Assembly: GCA_964436005.1 (NCBI GenBank)
Contig: CAYTBK010000005.1
Coordinates: forward strand, 1-64,000
DNA from: JAGNHB01 sp964436005
Lineage (GTDB): Bacteria; Acidobacteriota; JAAYUB01
DNA length: 64,000 bases
Reading direction: 5' to 3'
Both the position numbers and the translations under genes were made by a program. The notes beneath the pieces are model-generated. The model saw only the letters and a list, made by a program, of their open reading frames with translations, searched no databases and was not told where the DNA came from. This document shows positions 43,701 to 52,204 of the stretch, piece by piece (the stretch's first letter is position 1; the number at the start of each line of letters is the position of its first letter).

Positions 43701-46700
43701 CGGCTCGCCCCGTCCGCGCTGGGGCTGAACAACGGCATCATCGTGGAACAGGGCGCGTCGAGAAACCACATCGGCATGGATTCCGCCCCCCTCGGGCGGA
43801 AGATGCTGCCCGGAGAAGGGGCTCCCGCCGGCAACCTCATCGCCAACTGCCGGGAAAACGGCGTGTGGATCCGAGACGACAAGACGACGGGCAACGTCCT
43901 GAATTGCAACCTGATCGGTTCGACGGACCAGTCCCTTGCGCCCGGCAACGGCAACGGGGTGAGCATCGCCTGGTCTCCCGCCAACTGCGTGGGCGGCGCC
44001 AGCGAGTACGCCGGCAACCTCATCGCGGGCAACGTCCTCAACGGAGTGCTGGTGACCGGCGAGGCGGCCACGGGGAACCGCATCACCCGCAACTGCATCT
44101 ACGGCAACGGCATGCTGGGCATCGACCTGAGCCACCTGGACGGCGTGGGCGACGGTCCGGAAGCCGATCTCGCGCAGTGCAAGCGGCGCGGGCCGAACCA
44201 CTTCATGCCCGCTCCGGCCATCGAGCGCTACGGGTATCGGGAAGGGGACGGCGCCGGCCTGTTCACCGTCTGGGGCAAGACCCTCCCGTTCGCCCGCGTG
44301 GAAGCCTACCAGGCGGAGCGGGACCCGTCCGGCTTCGGCGAGGGGCGGCTGTTCCTGGGGAACGCCGAGGCGGATGCCACCGGCGCCTTCGCCGTGACCT
44401 TCCCCCTGGCCGTGGGCCAGGCCGTGACGCTGCTGGCGGAAGCGGAAGGGGACTCCTCGGAGTTTTCCTCCTGTTTCGTCATGAACGCCGTGAGCGACGA
44501 CCGCAGCGTCGACGACATCCGCAACGTCGAGAACATGCTCCTCTTCGCCGTGGGCGTGCCACGCCAGTGCGAGATCCTCTTCGGGCGCTCCCAGGAGGAG
44601 GGGGTGACCCTGAAGACCAGCCTGACCATGAATGGGGAAGCTCCCGTCACCGATACCGTCACGCTCAAGGCGCTCCGCAGCCTGGTGGCCTTCCCCATGA
44701 CGGTGCCGACGGCGGGCACGGGCTGGCTGGACCTGGAACTGGCCGGCTCCGGGAGGGAAACCTCCCAGGCCAGGCTGCTCGTGTACGCCGACGACGCGGA
44801 GGCCGTCGAGCCGGGGGCGGACCTTTCCCTGACCCGCACCCTGGACGGCCCCACGCCCTTCCGGCTGTTCAAGGTGTCGGGGCAGGCCGGGCAGATCCTG
44901 GACGTGCAGGTCTCGAGCGCCGACGCTTCCGACCCGGCGGTGTACCCCTGCCTGAAGATCTTCGGGACGCGCGCCTCCTACCTGAACGTCAACAGCCGCA
45001 ACGACGAGAGCACCCACGCCTTCGCCCAGGTCCGGCTGCCGGAGTCGGGGGACTTCTTCATCGCCGTGTCGGACCTGTACCTGCGGCAGGGAAGCGCCAT
45101 GAGCTTCGTCCTGAAAGCCGTTCTGAACGACAATCCGGACCCGGTGGAGGAATCGTTCGGGGTCCGGGACCCCCTCGCCATGCCCGGACGGCCCGGCCGC
45201 ATCGCCGTGGGCGACCTGGACGGCGACGGCTGGCCCGACATGGTCTCCACCCTGCCGTCCGCCCGGGCGCTGGCGGTTTCCTACAAGATCCCGGGGGAAA
45301 CGGCCGGTTTCGCCTCCCCTGTACAAGTGAATCTGGATTATGAGCCCTCCGACGTCACCCTCGAGGACGTCGACGGGAACGGCCGGCTGGACATCCTCGT
45401 CGCCGACGCCGCGGGCGGCGGGGTGCACGTCCTCTACAACCCCGGGCGCGTCAGCGAGGCCAGCGGGGCCAGGCTGACCCGCGCGGGCCGGTTCTTCCGG
45501 GCCAGGGCGGCCGGCGGCGACGTGGGCGGCGGGGGCGACTTCAACGTGGACGGCTTTGCCGACTACGCGCTGCTCTCCTCCAGCGGCGGGACCCTCCAGG
45601 TGTTCCTGAACGACAAGACGGGGCTGCTGGTCGCCGGCCAGGTCATTTCGGCCGGCCCGTCTCCCCGCGGCATGGCCGTGGACGATTTCGACGTGGACGG
45701 TGCGCCCGACATCGCCGTGGCCGTTGCGGGAGACAACGAGGTGCCCGTGTTCCAGGGCGCGGGGGACGGCAACTTTTCCCTGGCGCGCACGCTCACCGGC
45801 TGCAGCACGCCGGTGGACGTCAAGTCCGGCGACCTCAACCTGGACGGGCTGCCCGACCTGCTCATCCTGAACCAGGGCGCCGCCCAGTTCCAGGGCTTCC
45901 TGGGGGTGGGTTCGCTCGAGTTCTCCTACCAGCAGGCGCAGTCCACCGGCGCCGTCCCCAACTCCATGGCCGTGAGCGACCTGAACGTGGACGGCTACAA
46001 GGACGTCTCCGTGGCCTGCACGGGCGACGGCAAGATCTACGTGTACATGGGGTCCTCCTCCGGCCTCTTCCTCCCCCAGGCCGTCCTGACGAACTCCGGC
46101 GACATCAGTTCGCTGGTCTACTACACCACCGGCAACGGGGCGACCTATTTCGGCGTGCCCCCGGACGACGAGTTCGTGTCCGTGCTGCAGAGCGAGTACC
46201 TGGTCATCGATTTCCCCTGCGCCGAGACCGGCGGCGCCTTCGATTCCGCCTTCGCCCTGGCCAACCCCTCCGCGGAGGACGCCCTGGTGTATCTGTCGCT
46301 GGTGGGGCCGGACGGCAAGCTGGTGGTCGATCCCACGGTCAGCGACCCCGTGGCGGTCACCCTCAAGGCGCACCAGCAGATGTCCTTCTACGCCCAGGGT
46401 TTCTTCGGGGACGGGGCCGCGAACTACGCGGCCTGGATGCGGGTTTCCACCCAGAACCAGGCGGTGAACGGCTTCACCATCCAGGTCCTGACCGGCAGCA
46501 CCCTGGCCATGGACGGAGCCGGGGGGCAGACCACGGCCAGCCCGAGGCTCTTCCTCCCGGTCCCGGGCGCTCTTGGCGCGGCGGCGGTCGGGCAGTACAG
46601 CGTCACCAACCCCGGCGAGTCCGCCACGGGCGTCACGGTGACCTGCCGGAAAGCCGACGGAACGGTCACGGGCGGCACCTATTCCTTCACGCTGGCGGCC

Positions 46701-47546
46701 GGCGGGCGCCATTCGTTCGCCTACGCCAGTTGCTTCGCCGACGCGGAGGACGCCCTTTCCCTGGAAATCGTGGCCGGCGCGCCCGTGGAATGCCAGTACC
46801 TGACCATGGTGTCCGACGTGATGGAGGCGGTCCTGCCGGGCCTGCCGGTGGACGAGACGGCCACTGGCACGGCGACCCTCTATCTTCCCCACTTCGCCGA
46901 GGGAACCATCTTCCGTTCCACCATCGAGCTCTTCAACCCCGCCGCCGCGGCCGCCGCCGTAACGGTGAGCGCCTGTTCCGACGACGGGTCGCCCCTCGGC
47001 GCCACCGCCTCGCTGTCCATTCCGGCCGGAGGCGCCCTGCGATCCTCCATCGCCGACCTGACCGGCCTCGACCCCGCCTCGGCGGCCGTCATCCAGGGCT
47101 TCCTGAAGGTGGAGTCCAGTCAGGCCGGGCTGCTGGGCTGCGTCACCTTCATGGACCGGGCGGGGGCGGTCATGGCCTCTTCCCTGCCGCTCCAGTCCAA
47201 GGTGGGGAACCGTTTCCTCTTCTCGCACCTGGCCGTGGGCACCATCGGCGGCATTCCGTACTTCACGGGCATCGCCGTGCTCAACACCGGAGCGGCGGAC
47301 GTCACGGCCCACTTCACCGTCTACGACATGCTCGGCAACAAGACGGGCGAAGCCGACGCGCTCATCCCCGCCGGCCGGAAGGTGAGCCGGATGCTCACCG
47401 ATTTCGTGGGCGGCCTGCCGGCCCAGAACGGCGGGTACGTGACCCTGACGGCGCCGGAGGGTTCCTCCCTCATGAGCTTCGAGATCTTCGGTGACGATGA
47501 CCTGACCTTCCTCTCCGCCGTCCCGGCGCAGACCCTGGCCGAGTGA
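40704..47546 (+). CDS. Giant secreted RCC1/Ig/beta-helix/FG-GAP protein
   Basis: A 2280-residue exported protein. GGGGAGGTT precedes the ATG at 40704, and a signal peptide follows (AAAVWTLLVGCLLAVHSV). Residues 28-400 hold about seven RCC1-type propeller repeats (TVWTWGANTSGQLGDGT and similar). Three Ig-like domains (about 405-670) and two Fn3-like domains (about 670-850) follow. A parallel beta-helix region (about 855-1150) opens with DALSLREALALAEA, typical of CSLREA-type surface proteins, and a PPC-like domain and about five FG-GAP/VCBS repeats (about 1490-1825) come next. Four tandem modules of about 112 residues end the protein (from about 1831), the same family as in the other two giant proteins. 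No enzyme motif is evident. Surface adhesion or structure is likely; it is followed by a PorV-like barrel gene. Confidence 0.85.
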   Translation: MRKGSAGGRLGAAAVWTLLVGCLLAVHSVPLRAGYYTYSWGSNAYGQLGDPAAGTVQLSPYFISALGDSYLTVHAGNGFSVALLSEGMVKAWGKNNQGQLGNGTMGTDMPYPVAVSGLTDVKALSAGDSHVLAVRFDRTVWTWGANTSGQLGDGTSASRDVPSMVGQLAGVVAVAAGGGHSLALRDDGTVWAWGGNSQGQLGIGDTRNRWTPVQVPGLTGVAVIACGKDHSLALKCDGTVWAWGSNDKGQLGIGSSASYVASPAQVRTLGADEASKAMALAAGARHSVAVAADGTAWAWGWNAYGQLGNGGTSDASSPVRCKLADGGETVAVAGGSGHTLAIRTNTGEANFNIVWAWGRNREGQLGVSSLQDKIDPVSTGLGQVSSLSAGYNHSLAQASMVATAPAILFPPLGGDVLRGSSATLTVGASGKPRLQFQWYRGPQYCTTDPVAGAVYPTFVTPPVTAEVSYWVKIQCEDGYVCSTAAVLTPVEGPTITRQPNSPAGCFGQSVSISLSASGTRPLKYHWYEGERGDTSKPVGSNSEAYSLVIEETKKFWVRVTNDYGQADSETATVTLRQAVGILSHPSPTSVYAGESASLVVVPVGDGVTGQWYRGASGDTSAPVGTGLTLNTGPLTASADFWARLTNPCGVADSRAARVTVLTGGPVAPGDVRAVNTSSTAVLLTWFSGNAATAQIEIQRKTGAGGTFAHVATVRGDLTSWSEDGLVSNETYCYRLRAVHVGVASAWSNEACAWLQTCAVPQAKTAGAQVLGASSAVLRGSVVSTQCGATAWFEYGPTLEYGSFSNRISVGQGPGETRFSTQLDGLQNGSVYHFRAAAQNEAGTVYGEDMVLEIHVGTWVVGTLDDPAAGKTGDALSLREALALAEAAAGSDQQIVTFDQSLPAPRIVRLNGPLPPFQRGNVTLEGTMPGSNGGPGTILVTWADGANVNRENAFFSILSPGNVLADLTIGGSNGDGIRILGSRAVDNTVRGCRLGFDAESRLAPSALGLNNGIIVEQGASRNHIGMDSAPLGRKMLPGEGAPAGNLIANCRENGVWIRDDKTTGNVLNCNLIGSTDQSLAPGNGNGVSIAWSPANCVGGASEYAGNLIAGNVLNGVLVTGEAATGNRITRNCIYGNGMLGIDLSHLDGVGDGPEADLAQCKRRGPNHFMPAPAIERYGYREGDGAGLFTVWGKTLPFARVEAYQAERDPSGFGEGRLFLGNAEADATGAFAVTFPLAVGQAVTLLAEAEGDSSEFSSCFVMNAVSDDRSVDDIRNVENMLLFAVGVPRQCEILFGRSQEEGVTLKTSLTMNGEAPVTDTVTLKALRSLVAFPMTVPTAGTGWLDLELAGSGRETSQARLLVYADDAEAVEPGADLSLTRTLDGPTPFRLFKVSGQAGQILDVQVSSADASDPAVYPCLKIFGTRASYLNVNSRNDESTHAFAQVRLPESGDFFIAVSDLYLRQGSAMSFVLKAVLNDNPDPVEESFGVRDPLAMPGRPGRIAVGDLDGDGWPDMVSTLPSARALAVSYKIPGETAGFASPVQVNLDYEPSDVTLEDVDGNGRLDILVADAAGGGVHVLYNPGRVSEASGARLTRAGRFFRARAAGGDVGGGGDFNVDGFADYALLSSSGGTLQVFLNDKTGLLVAGQVISAGPSPRGMAVDDFDVDGAPDIAVAVAGDNEVPVFQGAGDGNFSLARTLTGCSTPVDVKSGDLNLDGLPDLLILNQGAAQFQGFLGVGSLEFSYQQAQSTGAVPNSMAVSDLNVDGYKDVSVACTGDGKIYVYMGSSSGLFLPQAVLTNSGDISSLVYYTTGNGATYFGVPPDDEFVSVLQSEYLVIDFPCAETGGAFDSAFALANPSAEDALVYLSLVGPDGKLVVDPTVSDPVAVTLKAHQQMSFYAQGFFGDGAANYAAWMRVSTQNQAVNGFTIQVLTGSTLAMDGAGGQTTASPRLFLPVPGALGAAAVGQYSVTNPGESATGVTVTCRKADGTVTGGTYSFTLAAGGRHSFAYASCFADAEDALSLEIVAGAPVECQYLTMVSDVMEAVLPGLPVDETATGTATLYLPHFAEGTIFRSTIELFNPAAAAAAVTVSACSDDGSPLGATASLSIPAGGALRSSIADLTGLDPASAAVIQGFLKVESSQAGLLGCVTFMDRAGAVMASSLPLQSKVGNRFLFSHLAVGTIGGIPYFTGIAVLNTGAADVTAHFTVYDMLGNKTGEADALIPAGRKVSRMLTDFVGGLPAQNGGYVTLTAPEGSSLMSFEIFGDDDLTFLSAVPAQTLAE

Positions 47547-47559
47547 AGGGGGGACCGTG

Positions 47560-48930
47560 ATGATGAGCGCTCGCCGTTTCCTCGCCGCCCTGCCCGCGTT
47601 CCTCGCCCTGTGGGCGGCCGCTCTGGCCCAGGGGCCCGGCAACCCCATGCCCAACTACCCTTTCCAGAGCTTCCGCTTCAACTTCATCAACCCGGGGGCC
47701 CGCGCCAGCGGCATGGGGCAGGCCTACATCGCCCTGGCCGACGACGCCACCGGCGCGGAAACCAATCCCGCCGGCCTGTGCGCCCTCGTGCAGCCGCAGT
47801 TCTTCGTGGAGGGCCGCAACATCCGCAACCGCTTCGACAACCTCTACCTGCAGGACGCCGACACCGTCGGCCGGGAGGATGTCTGGACCGGAAAATACTC
47901 CCCCACCTTCGTCAGCCTGGTGTTCCCCTTCCGGCAGTGGGCGGTGAGCGCCTACCGGCAGGAGCTGGCCAACTACGACCTGGGCAAGACCCAGGATTCC
48001 TTCACGGTCCCCGGTGTTCTGTTCCTGGGCCAGTATCCCGTCACGCTGAACACCTACACCACGGACATTTCCCTGAAGACGGTGAACTGGGGCCTGTCCC
48101 TCTCCCGGCGCTGGGGGGAGCGCGTCAACGTGGGCTTCTCCGCCCGGGCCACGGAAGTGAGCCTGGACACCCGGGAGACCGTGCCGGCCAGCGAGCTCGG
48201 CCCGGCCTACGCGGTGCCCGCCGGCGACGTGTCGGCCCGGATGATGCGCTGCCGGGGGTCCGCCCTCTCCTGGAGCTGGACGGCGGGCTTCATCGTCAAG
48301 CCGGTGGACTGGCTGCGGATCGGCGGCGTCTTCCGCTCCGGCTCGTCGCACCGGCTGGAGATGGTCTTCAACGAGAACCTGTTCCTGAAGCTGAACAACC
48401 AGCCCCTGCGGTCCACCATGGACTTCGACCTGCGGGTACCCCGGCGCTGGGGCGTCGGGGTGGCCGTCTCGCCCGACGACCGCACCGTCGTCACCTGCGA
48501 TTTCGTGCGCATCGACTACAGCGAGATGACGCCCGCCTTCACCGGGTACATCCAGCGGGAGTTCCGCGACGACTACGCCTTCGCCGACGGCACCTCCTTC
48601 CGCCTGGGCTTCGAGCGGACCTTCATCCTCGGCCGCACGCCCCTGGCCCTGCGGGCGGGCTACTATTCCGACCCCGACAACACCCTGCACTTCGTGGGCG
48701 ACCGGTCCCACAACGACGTCATCTACTTCGCCGGCCTGTACCACCCGGCCGACGAGGTCTACAGCAACTTCGAGAGCTTGCAGGGGATGATCTTCAGCGA
48801 GGCGGGCACCGACCACCACTTCACCTTCGGCGCCGGCGTCACCGTGAAGAACCACCTGCAGCTGGAGTTCGCCGGCGACCTCGCTTCCGCCCGGACCAAC
48901 CTCGTCCTCTCCGTCCTCTACAACTTCTGA
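47560..48930 (+). CDS. PorV/UPF0164-family outer-membrane beta-barrel protein
   Basis: A 456-residue outer-membrane protein. Starts at 47557 (GTG), 47560 and 47563 are all possible; an AAGGGGGG site lies upstream. After a signal peptide (FLAALPAFLALWAAALAQ) comes PGARASGMGQAYIALADD, then ATGAETNPAGL, which is the conserved N-terminus of PorV/UPF0164/FadL-like barrels. The rest alternates hydrophobic and polar residues as in a beta-barrel and ends in VLSVLYNF with a terminal Phe, as BAM-inserted barrels do. It starts 13 bases after the giant protein gene and is surely co-transcribed. PorV in Bacteroidota binds type IX secretion substrates, but UPF0164 members also occur where that system is absent. 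Confidence 0.82.
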   Translation: MMSARRFLAALPAFLALWAAALAQGPGNPMPNYPFQSFRFNFINPGARASGMGQAYIALADDATGAETNPAGLCALVQPQFFVEGRNIRNRFDNLYLQDADTVGREDVWTGKYSPTFVSLVFPFRQWAVSAYRQELANYDLGKTQDSFTVPGVLFLGQYPVTLNTYTTDISLKTVNWGLSLSRRWGERVNVGFSARATEVSLDTRETVPASELGPAYAVPAGDVSARMMRCRGSALSWSWTAGFIVKPVDWLRIGGVFRSGSSHRLEMVFNENLFLKLNNQPLRSTMDFDLRVPRRWGVGVAVSPDDRTVVTCDFVRIDYSEMTPAFTGYIQREFRDDYAFADGTSFRLGFERTFILGRTPLALRAGYYSDPDNTLHFVGDRSHNDVIYFAGLYHPADEVYSNFESLQGMIFSEAGTDHHFTFGAGVTVKNHLQLEFAGDLASARTNLVLSVLYNF

Positions 48931-49081
48931 AAATCGACCTGGAGGGGATATCTGATTTGACCACCAAGACACAAAGACAGAGGGAGCGTGTTTGGTCTTT
49001 CGGAAAACGATGAAAATGTTCAAGAAACCGATGCGCGAGAGGAAAGGGAGCAAACGTGAGGAGAGGAGGGGAGGTGCGGCG

Positions 49082-50248
49082 ATGAACAGACGGTGGCTGG
49101 TGCTGTGGCTGCAGGCGAGCGGGTGGCTGGCGCTGGCCGGCGGGGTGGCGGGGCAGGAGGCTCCCGCCCCGGGACCGGCGGCGGGGCGGGAGACTGTCGC
49201 GGCGGCGGGGGTTGACCGGGCGGCGGTGCCCGAGCTCATGCGGCAGGGGAAATGGGAGGAAGCGGGGCGGGCCGTCGCGGCCCTGCTCGCCGCGGACCCG
49301 GCGGACGCCGAGGCGTACGGGTGGCGCCGGCAGATCGAGCCCGTCGACCGCTGGCCCGTCGTGGTGAAGTGCGGCAACGAGATGGTGACGGCCGAACTCT
49401 GGCTGCGCCGCCAATGGCTGGGCCTGGACCTGCCCCAGCCCGACGGAAGCCTGCGGCGGCTGTTCCAGTGGCCGCTGGCGGCGGTGGACGCCAACTACGC
49501 CGAGTCCACCGCCTGGGTGCAGCCGGGTTACGGCGTGGTGGGCCACGGGCTGAAGATCAAGGTGGGGAGCGAGAAACACCAGGTGTTCACCCGCTTCCCC
49601 TTCTTCGAGGCGATCTCCATGGAGCGGCGCATCCGCAGCTGGCAGGTCAGGGCCGGCCGGCCCGAGGCGGCCCCGCCGGTGAACCCGGCCGCGGTCGTCC
49701 GCGGCAAGGACGCCGCCGGGCTGAAGGAGACCTTCCTCTCGTCCGCCCGTGACGGTCGCTGGGAAGCGGCCGCGGCCTGCCTGCAGGCCCTGGTGGCCCT
49801 GGCGCCCGACGACCCGGACCTGCCCCGGCTGCGGGCGGAGGCCGAGGTGGTGCGGCAGTGGCGGGTGCGGACCTGGTCGCCCTCCGACGGGTACGCGGGC
49901 ACCCTGACCCTGCGCCGGGGCTGGCTCACCCTGGAGGCGGAGGACTACGGTGGCAACCCGAAGAAGCCCCAGAAGAACGAATCCTTCCACTTCCCCCTGT
50001 CGGCCCTGCGGGAGGCCTCGGTGTGCAGCGAGAGGGACTATGGGGCCAAGGTGGGAAGCGGCGGGGCGCTGGACATGGTGCCGGGCTGGGCCTCGACCGT
50101 GGCCACGGGCAAGGTCTTCGGGGTGGAACTGTCCTTCGCCGGCGCCGGCGCCAGGTGGAAGCTGATCCTGCGCGGGGAGAGCTGCGGGAAGTACGACGCC
50201 GAGAACGCCGCCTCGGTCCTCAATGCCGGGCGGGGGGCGTCACGTTGA
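49082..50248 (+). CDS. Secreted protein with internal duplication
   Basis: A 388-residue exported protein starting at ATG 49082 after GAGGGGAGGTG; a signal peptide follows (WLVLWLQASGWLALAGGVAG). Two similar halves are seen. Each begins with a helical, TPR-like hairpin (KWEEAGRAVAALLAADPADA and RWEAAAACLQALVALAPDDP), then a beta-rich segment containing a strand that ends in W-L (AELWLRRQWLGLDL and GTLTLRRGWLTLEA). It lies 151 bases after the barrel gene on the same strand, so co-expression is possible. The family is not recognised. Confidence 0.65.
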   Translation: MNRRWLVLWLQASGWLALAGGVAGQEAPAPGPAAGRETVAAAGVDRAAVPELMRQGKWEEAGRAVAALLAADPADAEAYGWRRQIEPVDRWPVVVKCGNEMVTAELWLRRQWLGLDLPQPDGSLRRLFQWPLAAVDANYAESTAWVQPGYGVVGHGLKIKVGSEKHQVFTRFPFFEAISMERRIRSWQVRAGRPEAAPPVNPAAVVRGKDAAGLKETFLSSARDGRWEAAAACLQALVALAPDDPDLPRLRAEAEVVRQWRVRTWSPSDGYAGTLTLRRGWLTLEAEDYGGNPKKPQKNESFHFPLSALREASVCSERDYGAKVGSGGALDMVPGWASTVATGKVFGVELSFAGAGARWKLILRGESCGKYDAENAASVLNAGRGASR

Positions 50249-50927
50249 TTCCGTAGGCGCCTTCCGCCGGAAGGCGCACCCGCAGGCAGGATCTCGGGCG
50301 CATCGTGCGCCGCCCCGGAGTGTGGCGGCGAGTCGGCGAGCCGCCGCTTTCGGCACGGTCCATGGGCGAAAGCGGGCCCGTACCGACCGGACATCCTCAT
50401 GCATTTCGTCGTGGCCTTCGTTCGGCTCGGAGGCATATTGCAGAACCCGGTTTCCGGTGCGGCACGGGCGCCGGTTTCGTTCTGCTTCCGCAGGCGAGGG
50501 ACGTGTGCGGAAAGCGGCAGCTCGGGGCTCGCTGCCGCACTCCTGACCTTCGGCTTCGGCACGGCAGCATGGAACGAGAATGCACCGGGCCGCACCCGGC
50601 GCCTTTCTCTTTGCCCTTGGGTGCGCCTTGCAGCGCAAGTCGCCTTCGCCCGGCGCTTGCGCCCCCCCGTGCCCCCGTGGGCCCGATGAGAGAATCCGCC
50701 AACCGCGGCCGGGAAGCCTGTTTCTTTTCTTGATCTTTGCCGGGCCGTCGGCAGGTCTTGCGGGAAGCCCATCCCTTGCCGGAATGCCGGGGCGGGCCGT
50801 GCAGCCCCCGATCAGTTTCCCGCAGGAAAACGATAACCATAGCCCGACAATCCAGTTACCAAGATCTTTCCCGTAGGGATCAATTTCCATGGGGTATCCG
50901 AGCCAATCGAATCCGAACGTCTGCAGG

Positions 50928-51002
50928 GTATTCATGCCCTCCGGGCAAGGGCACCGGGGAACGAATCCGGCGGCTATGGACATGTATGCCCTCCGGGCAA
51001 CC
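50928..51002 (+). repeat. 75-bp dispersed repeat, copy A
   Basis: Contains two TGCCCTCCGGGCA palindromes (50935-50947 and 50987-50999) separated by 39 bases that include GAATCCGGCGGCTATGGACA. Its reverse complement matches 60665-60737 closely, including the spacing of the two palindromes. Confidence 0.8.
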
Positions 51003-51077
51003 GAACAGCCCCGCTGTTTTTTCTCTGTCGGGACCCGATCAGTGCCCTTCCCACGCCATCGGCGTGGGATACCTCAG

Positions 51078-51149
51078 CCCGGGGTTGGCGTTTCGCCAAC
51101 CCCGGGAAAGAGCGTCACACAACCGTGAATCCCTGAAGGGGATTCACGG
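51078..51149. repeat. Two perfect hairpins (13-bp and 11-bp stems)
   Basis: The first stem pairs 51078-51090 with 51094-51106 around TTT. The second pairs 51123-51133 with 51139-51149 around TGAAG. Neither has a T-run, so they are more like REP units than terminators. Confidence 0.6.
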
Positions 51150-51253
51150 GCGTACGGAAAGGATGACGACGGCAGCTTCTGCCAAAATCCAGGTGCGCCT
51201 TGCATCGCCAGGCGGAAGTTCTCTTTAATTTCTGGTCGTCGATGGTTTGGACG

Positions 51254-52204
51254 TCAGCGTTCCGGGGGAGGATGAGACAAAAAATGCTGCCGGGCGAACT
51301 TCCTGGCCTTGGGATAGTGCCACCAGTTGTGCCAGGCAGCCTTCCGCAGCAGCCGCTTCTCGAGAACGAGGCTCGCGGTCTTTTGCCAGACCATGCCGTC
51401 GACCTGGGTGAACAACCGCTCCACGAGTTCCAGGCAGTACGGGCGCAGGAAGTTGGCCTCCGGGGTGTGCCAGTCCCCCTCGATATTGTCGGGGAAGATG
51501 AAGATCAACAGCCCGCCCGGCTCGAGCGCCCGGATCAGTTGGATGAGTAATTCCAGCGGGTTCAGGGTGTGTTCCAACACATCCATGACGTGGATGACGT
51601 TGTGGCGGCCGAAGACGGTCCGCCTCCTGGTCCGGACCCGGCACTGGTCGCCGGTGACCTTGTCGTGGGTGGGGATTCTCTCCACCTTGACTTGAGGGAC
51701 AGAGCGGAACTTATGCCGACAGTATGCCACCAGAACCGGGTTGATGTCGCAGAGATGGAAGTCGAATCCCGGCTGGTCGACCAGCGTTTCCACCAGGTTG
51801 GCAGTTCCGCAGCCGTAGTCCAGAAAGGACATTTTCCTGTCTACCGATTGTTGCTGGAAATCAAGAAGGATTTTTTTCAGATAGGAATAGCTGGCCAGGC
51901 TTTCGGGGGTGCGCCGATAAATCTCATTCTGCAATACGTTTACGCCGAGCGCGTTCCACCCCCCCCCTAAACCCTTGACATGCCAACATTTATCGCGTAT
52001 GATGCCCTCCCGGATGATTTTCGTTTCCGCAGAATCGTAACGCTCCACCCAGGGTTCGAGTTCGCCGAACGGATGCGGCCAATCCTGGACCCGGTTGCCC
52101 AGGAAGACTTGGTACACCAGTTTGATGTCCGCCACCGGCATCTCAAAGTGATCCGCGAAATCCTTGATCCATTGCAATTGCGTGAAATCCTTGTCGTTGT
52201 TCAT
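51254..52204 (-). CDS. Class I SAM-dependent methyltransferase
   Basis: A 316-residue enzyme starting at 52204 after AAGGAGA. The SAM-binding motif I is FLDYGCGTANLVETL (about 127-141), with the motif-II acidic residue in HLCDINPVL and the motif NVIHVMDVLEHTLNPLELL. The C-terminal part carries LEPGGLLIFIFPDN. This is the class I Rossmann fold, as in methyltransferases that act on small molecules, sugars or lipids in surface polysaccharide clusters. The substrate is unknown. The 120 N-terminal residues are a separate helical domain. It resembles no neighbour, and the second methyltransferase at 53139 is a different subfamily. Confidence 0.78.
   Translation of the reverse strand: MNNDKDFTQLQWIKDFADHFEMPVADIKLVYQVFLGNRVQDWPHPFGELEPWVERYDSAETKIIREGIIRDKCWHVKGLGGGWNALGVNVLQNEIYRRTPESLASYSYLKKILLDFQQQSVDRKMSFLDYGCGTANLVETLVDQPGFDFHLCDINPVLVAYCRHKFRSVPQVKVERIPTHDKVTGDQCRVRTRRRTVFGRHNVIHVMDVLEHTLNPLELLIQLIRALEPGGLLIFIFPDNIEGDWHTPEANFLRPYCLELVERLFTQVDGMVWQKTASLVLEKRLLRKAAWHNWWHYPKARKFARQHFLSHPPPER

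Larger units (their letters stand above)
50249..51253. other. Gene-free region dense in palindromes
   Basis: About 1 kb without a convincing gene. Overlapping open frames occur on both strands but none has a ribosome binding site, a known domain or a signal. The region is full of short hairpins: GCGGCAGC arms at 50514-50538, TTTCC-type at 50816-50830, TTTCCC/GGGA near 50867-50880, a 9-base stem at 51049-51069, a 13-base perfect stem at 51078-51106 and an 11-base perfect stem at 51123-51149. It also holds one copy of a 75-base repeat found again near 60.7 kb. It looks like a repeat cluster of the REP type. Confidence 0.65.

Noticed and set aside
39852..47654. A very long minus-strand open frame (about 2600 codons) opposite the giant secreted protein gene
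   Set aside because: It mirrors the codon pattern of the + strand gene, has no domain, and only its C-terminal 188 codons (39852-40418) have a ribosome binding site and a protein-like sequence. The + strand frame has a signal peptide, RCC1 and FG-GAP repeats.
40704..48930. A complete type IX secretion system
   Set aside because: Only one PorV-like barrel is visible and none of the core components (SprA, PorU, PorK-N) is in the window; kept only as an open question.
50240..50983. Minus-strand open frame of 247 codons in the gene-free region
   Set aside because: No ribosome binding site, no domain and strongly Arg/Ala-biased; it crosses several hairpins and part of the repeat copy.
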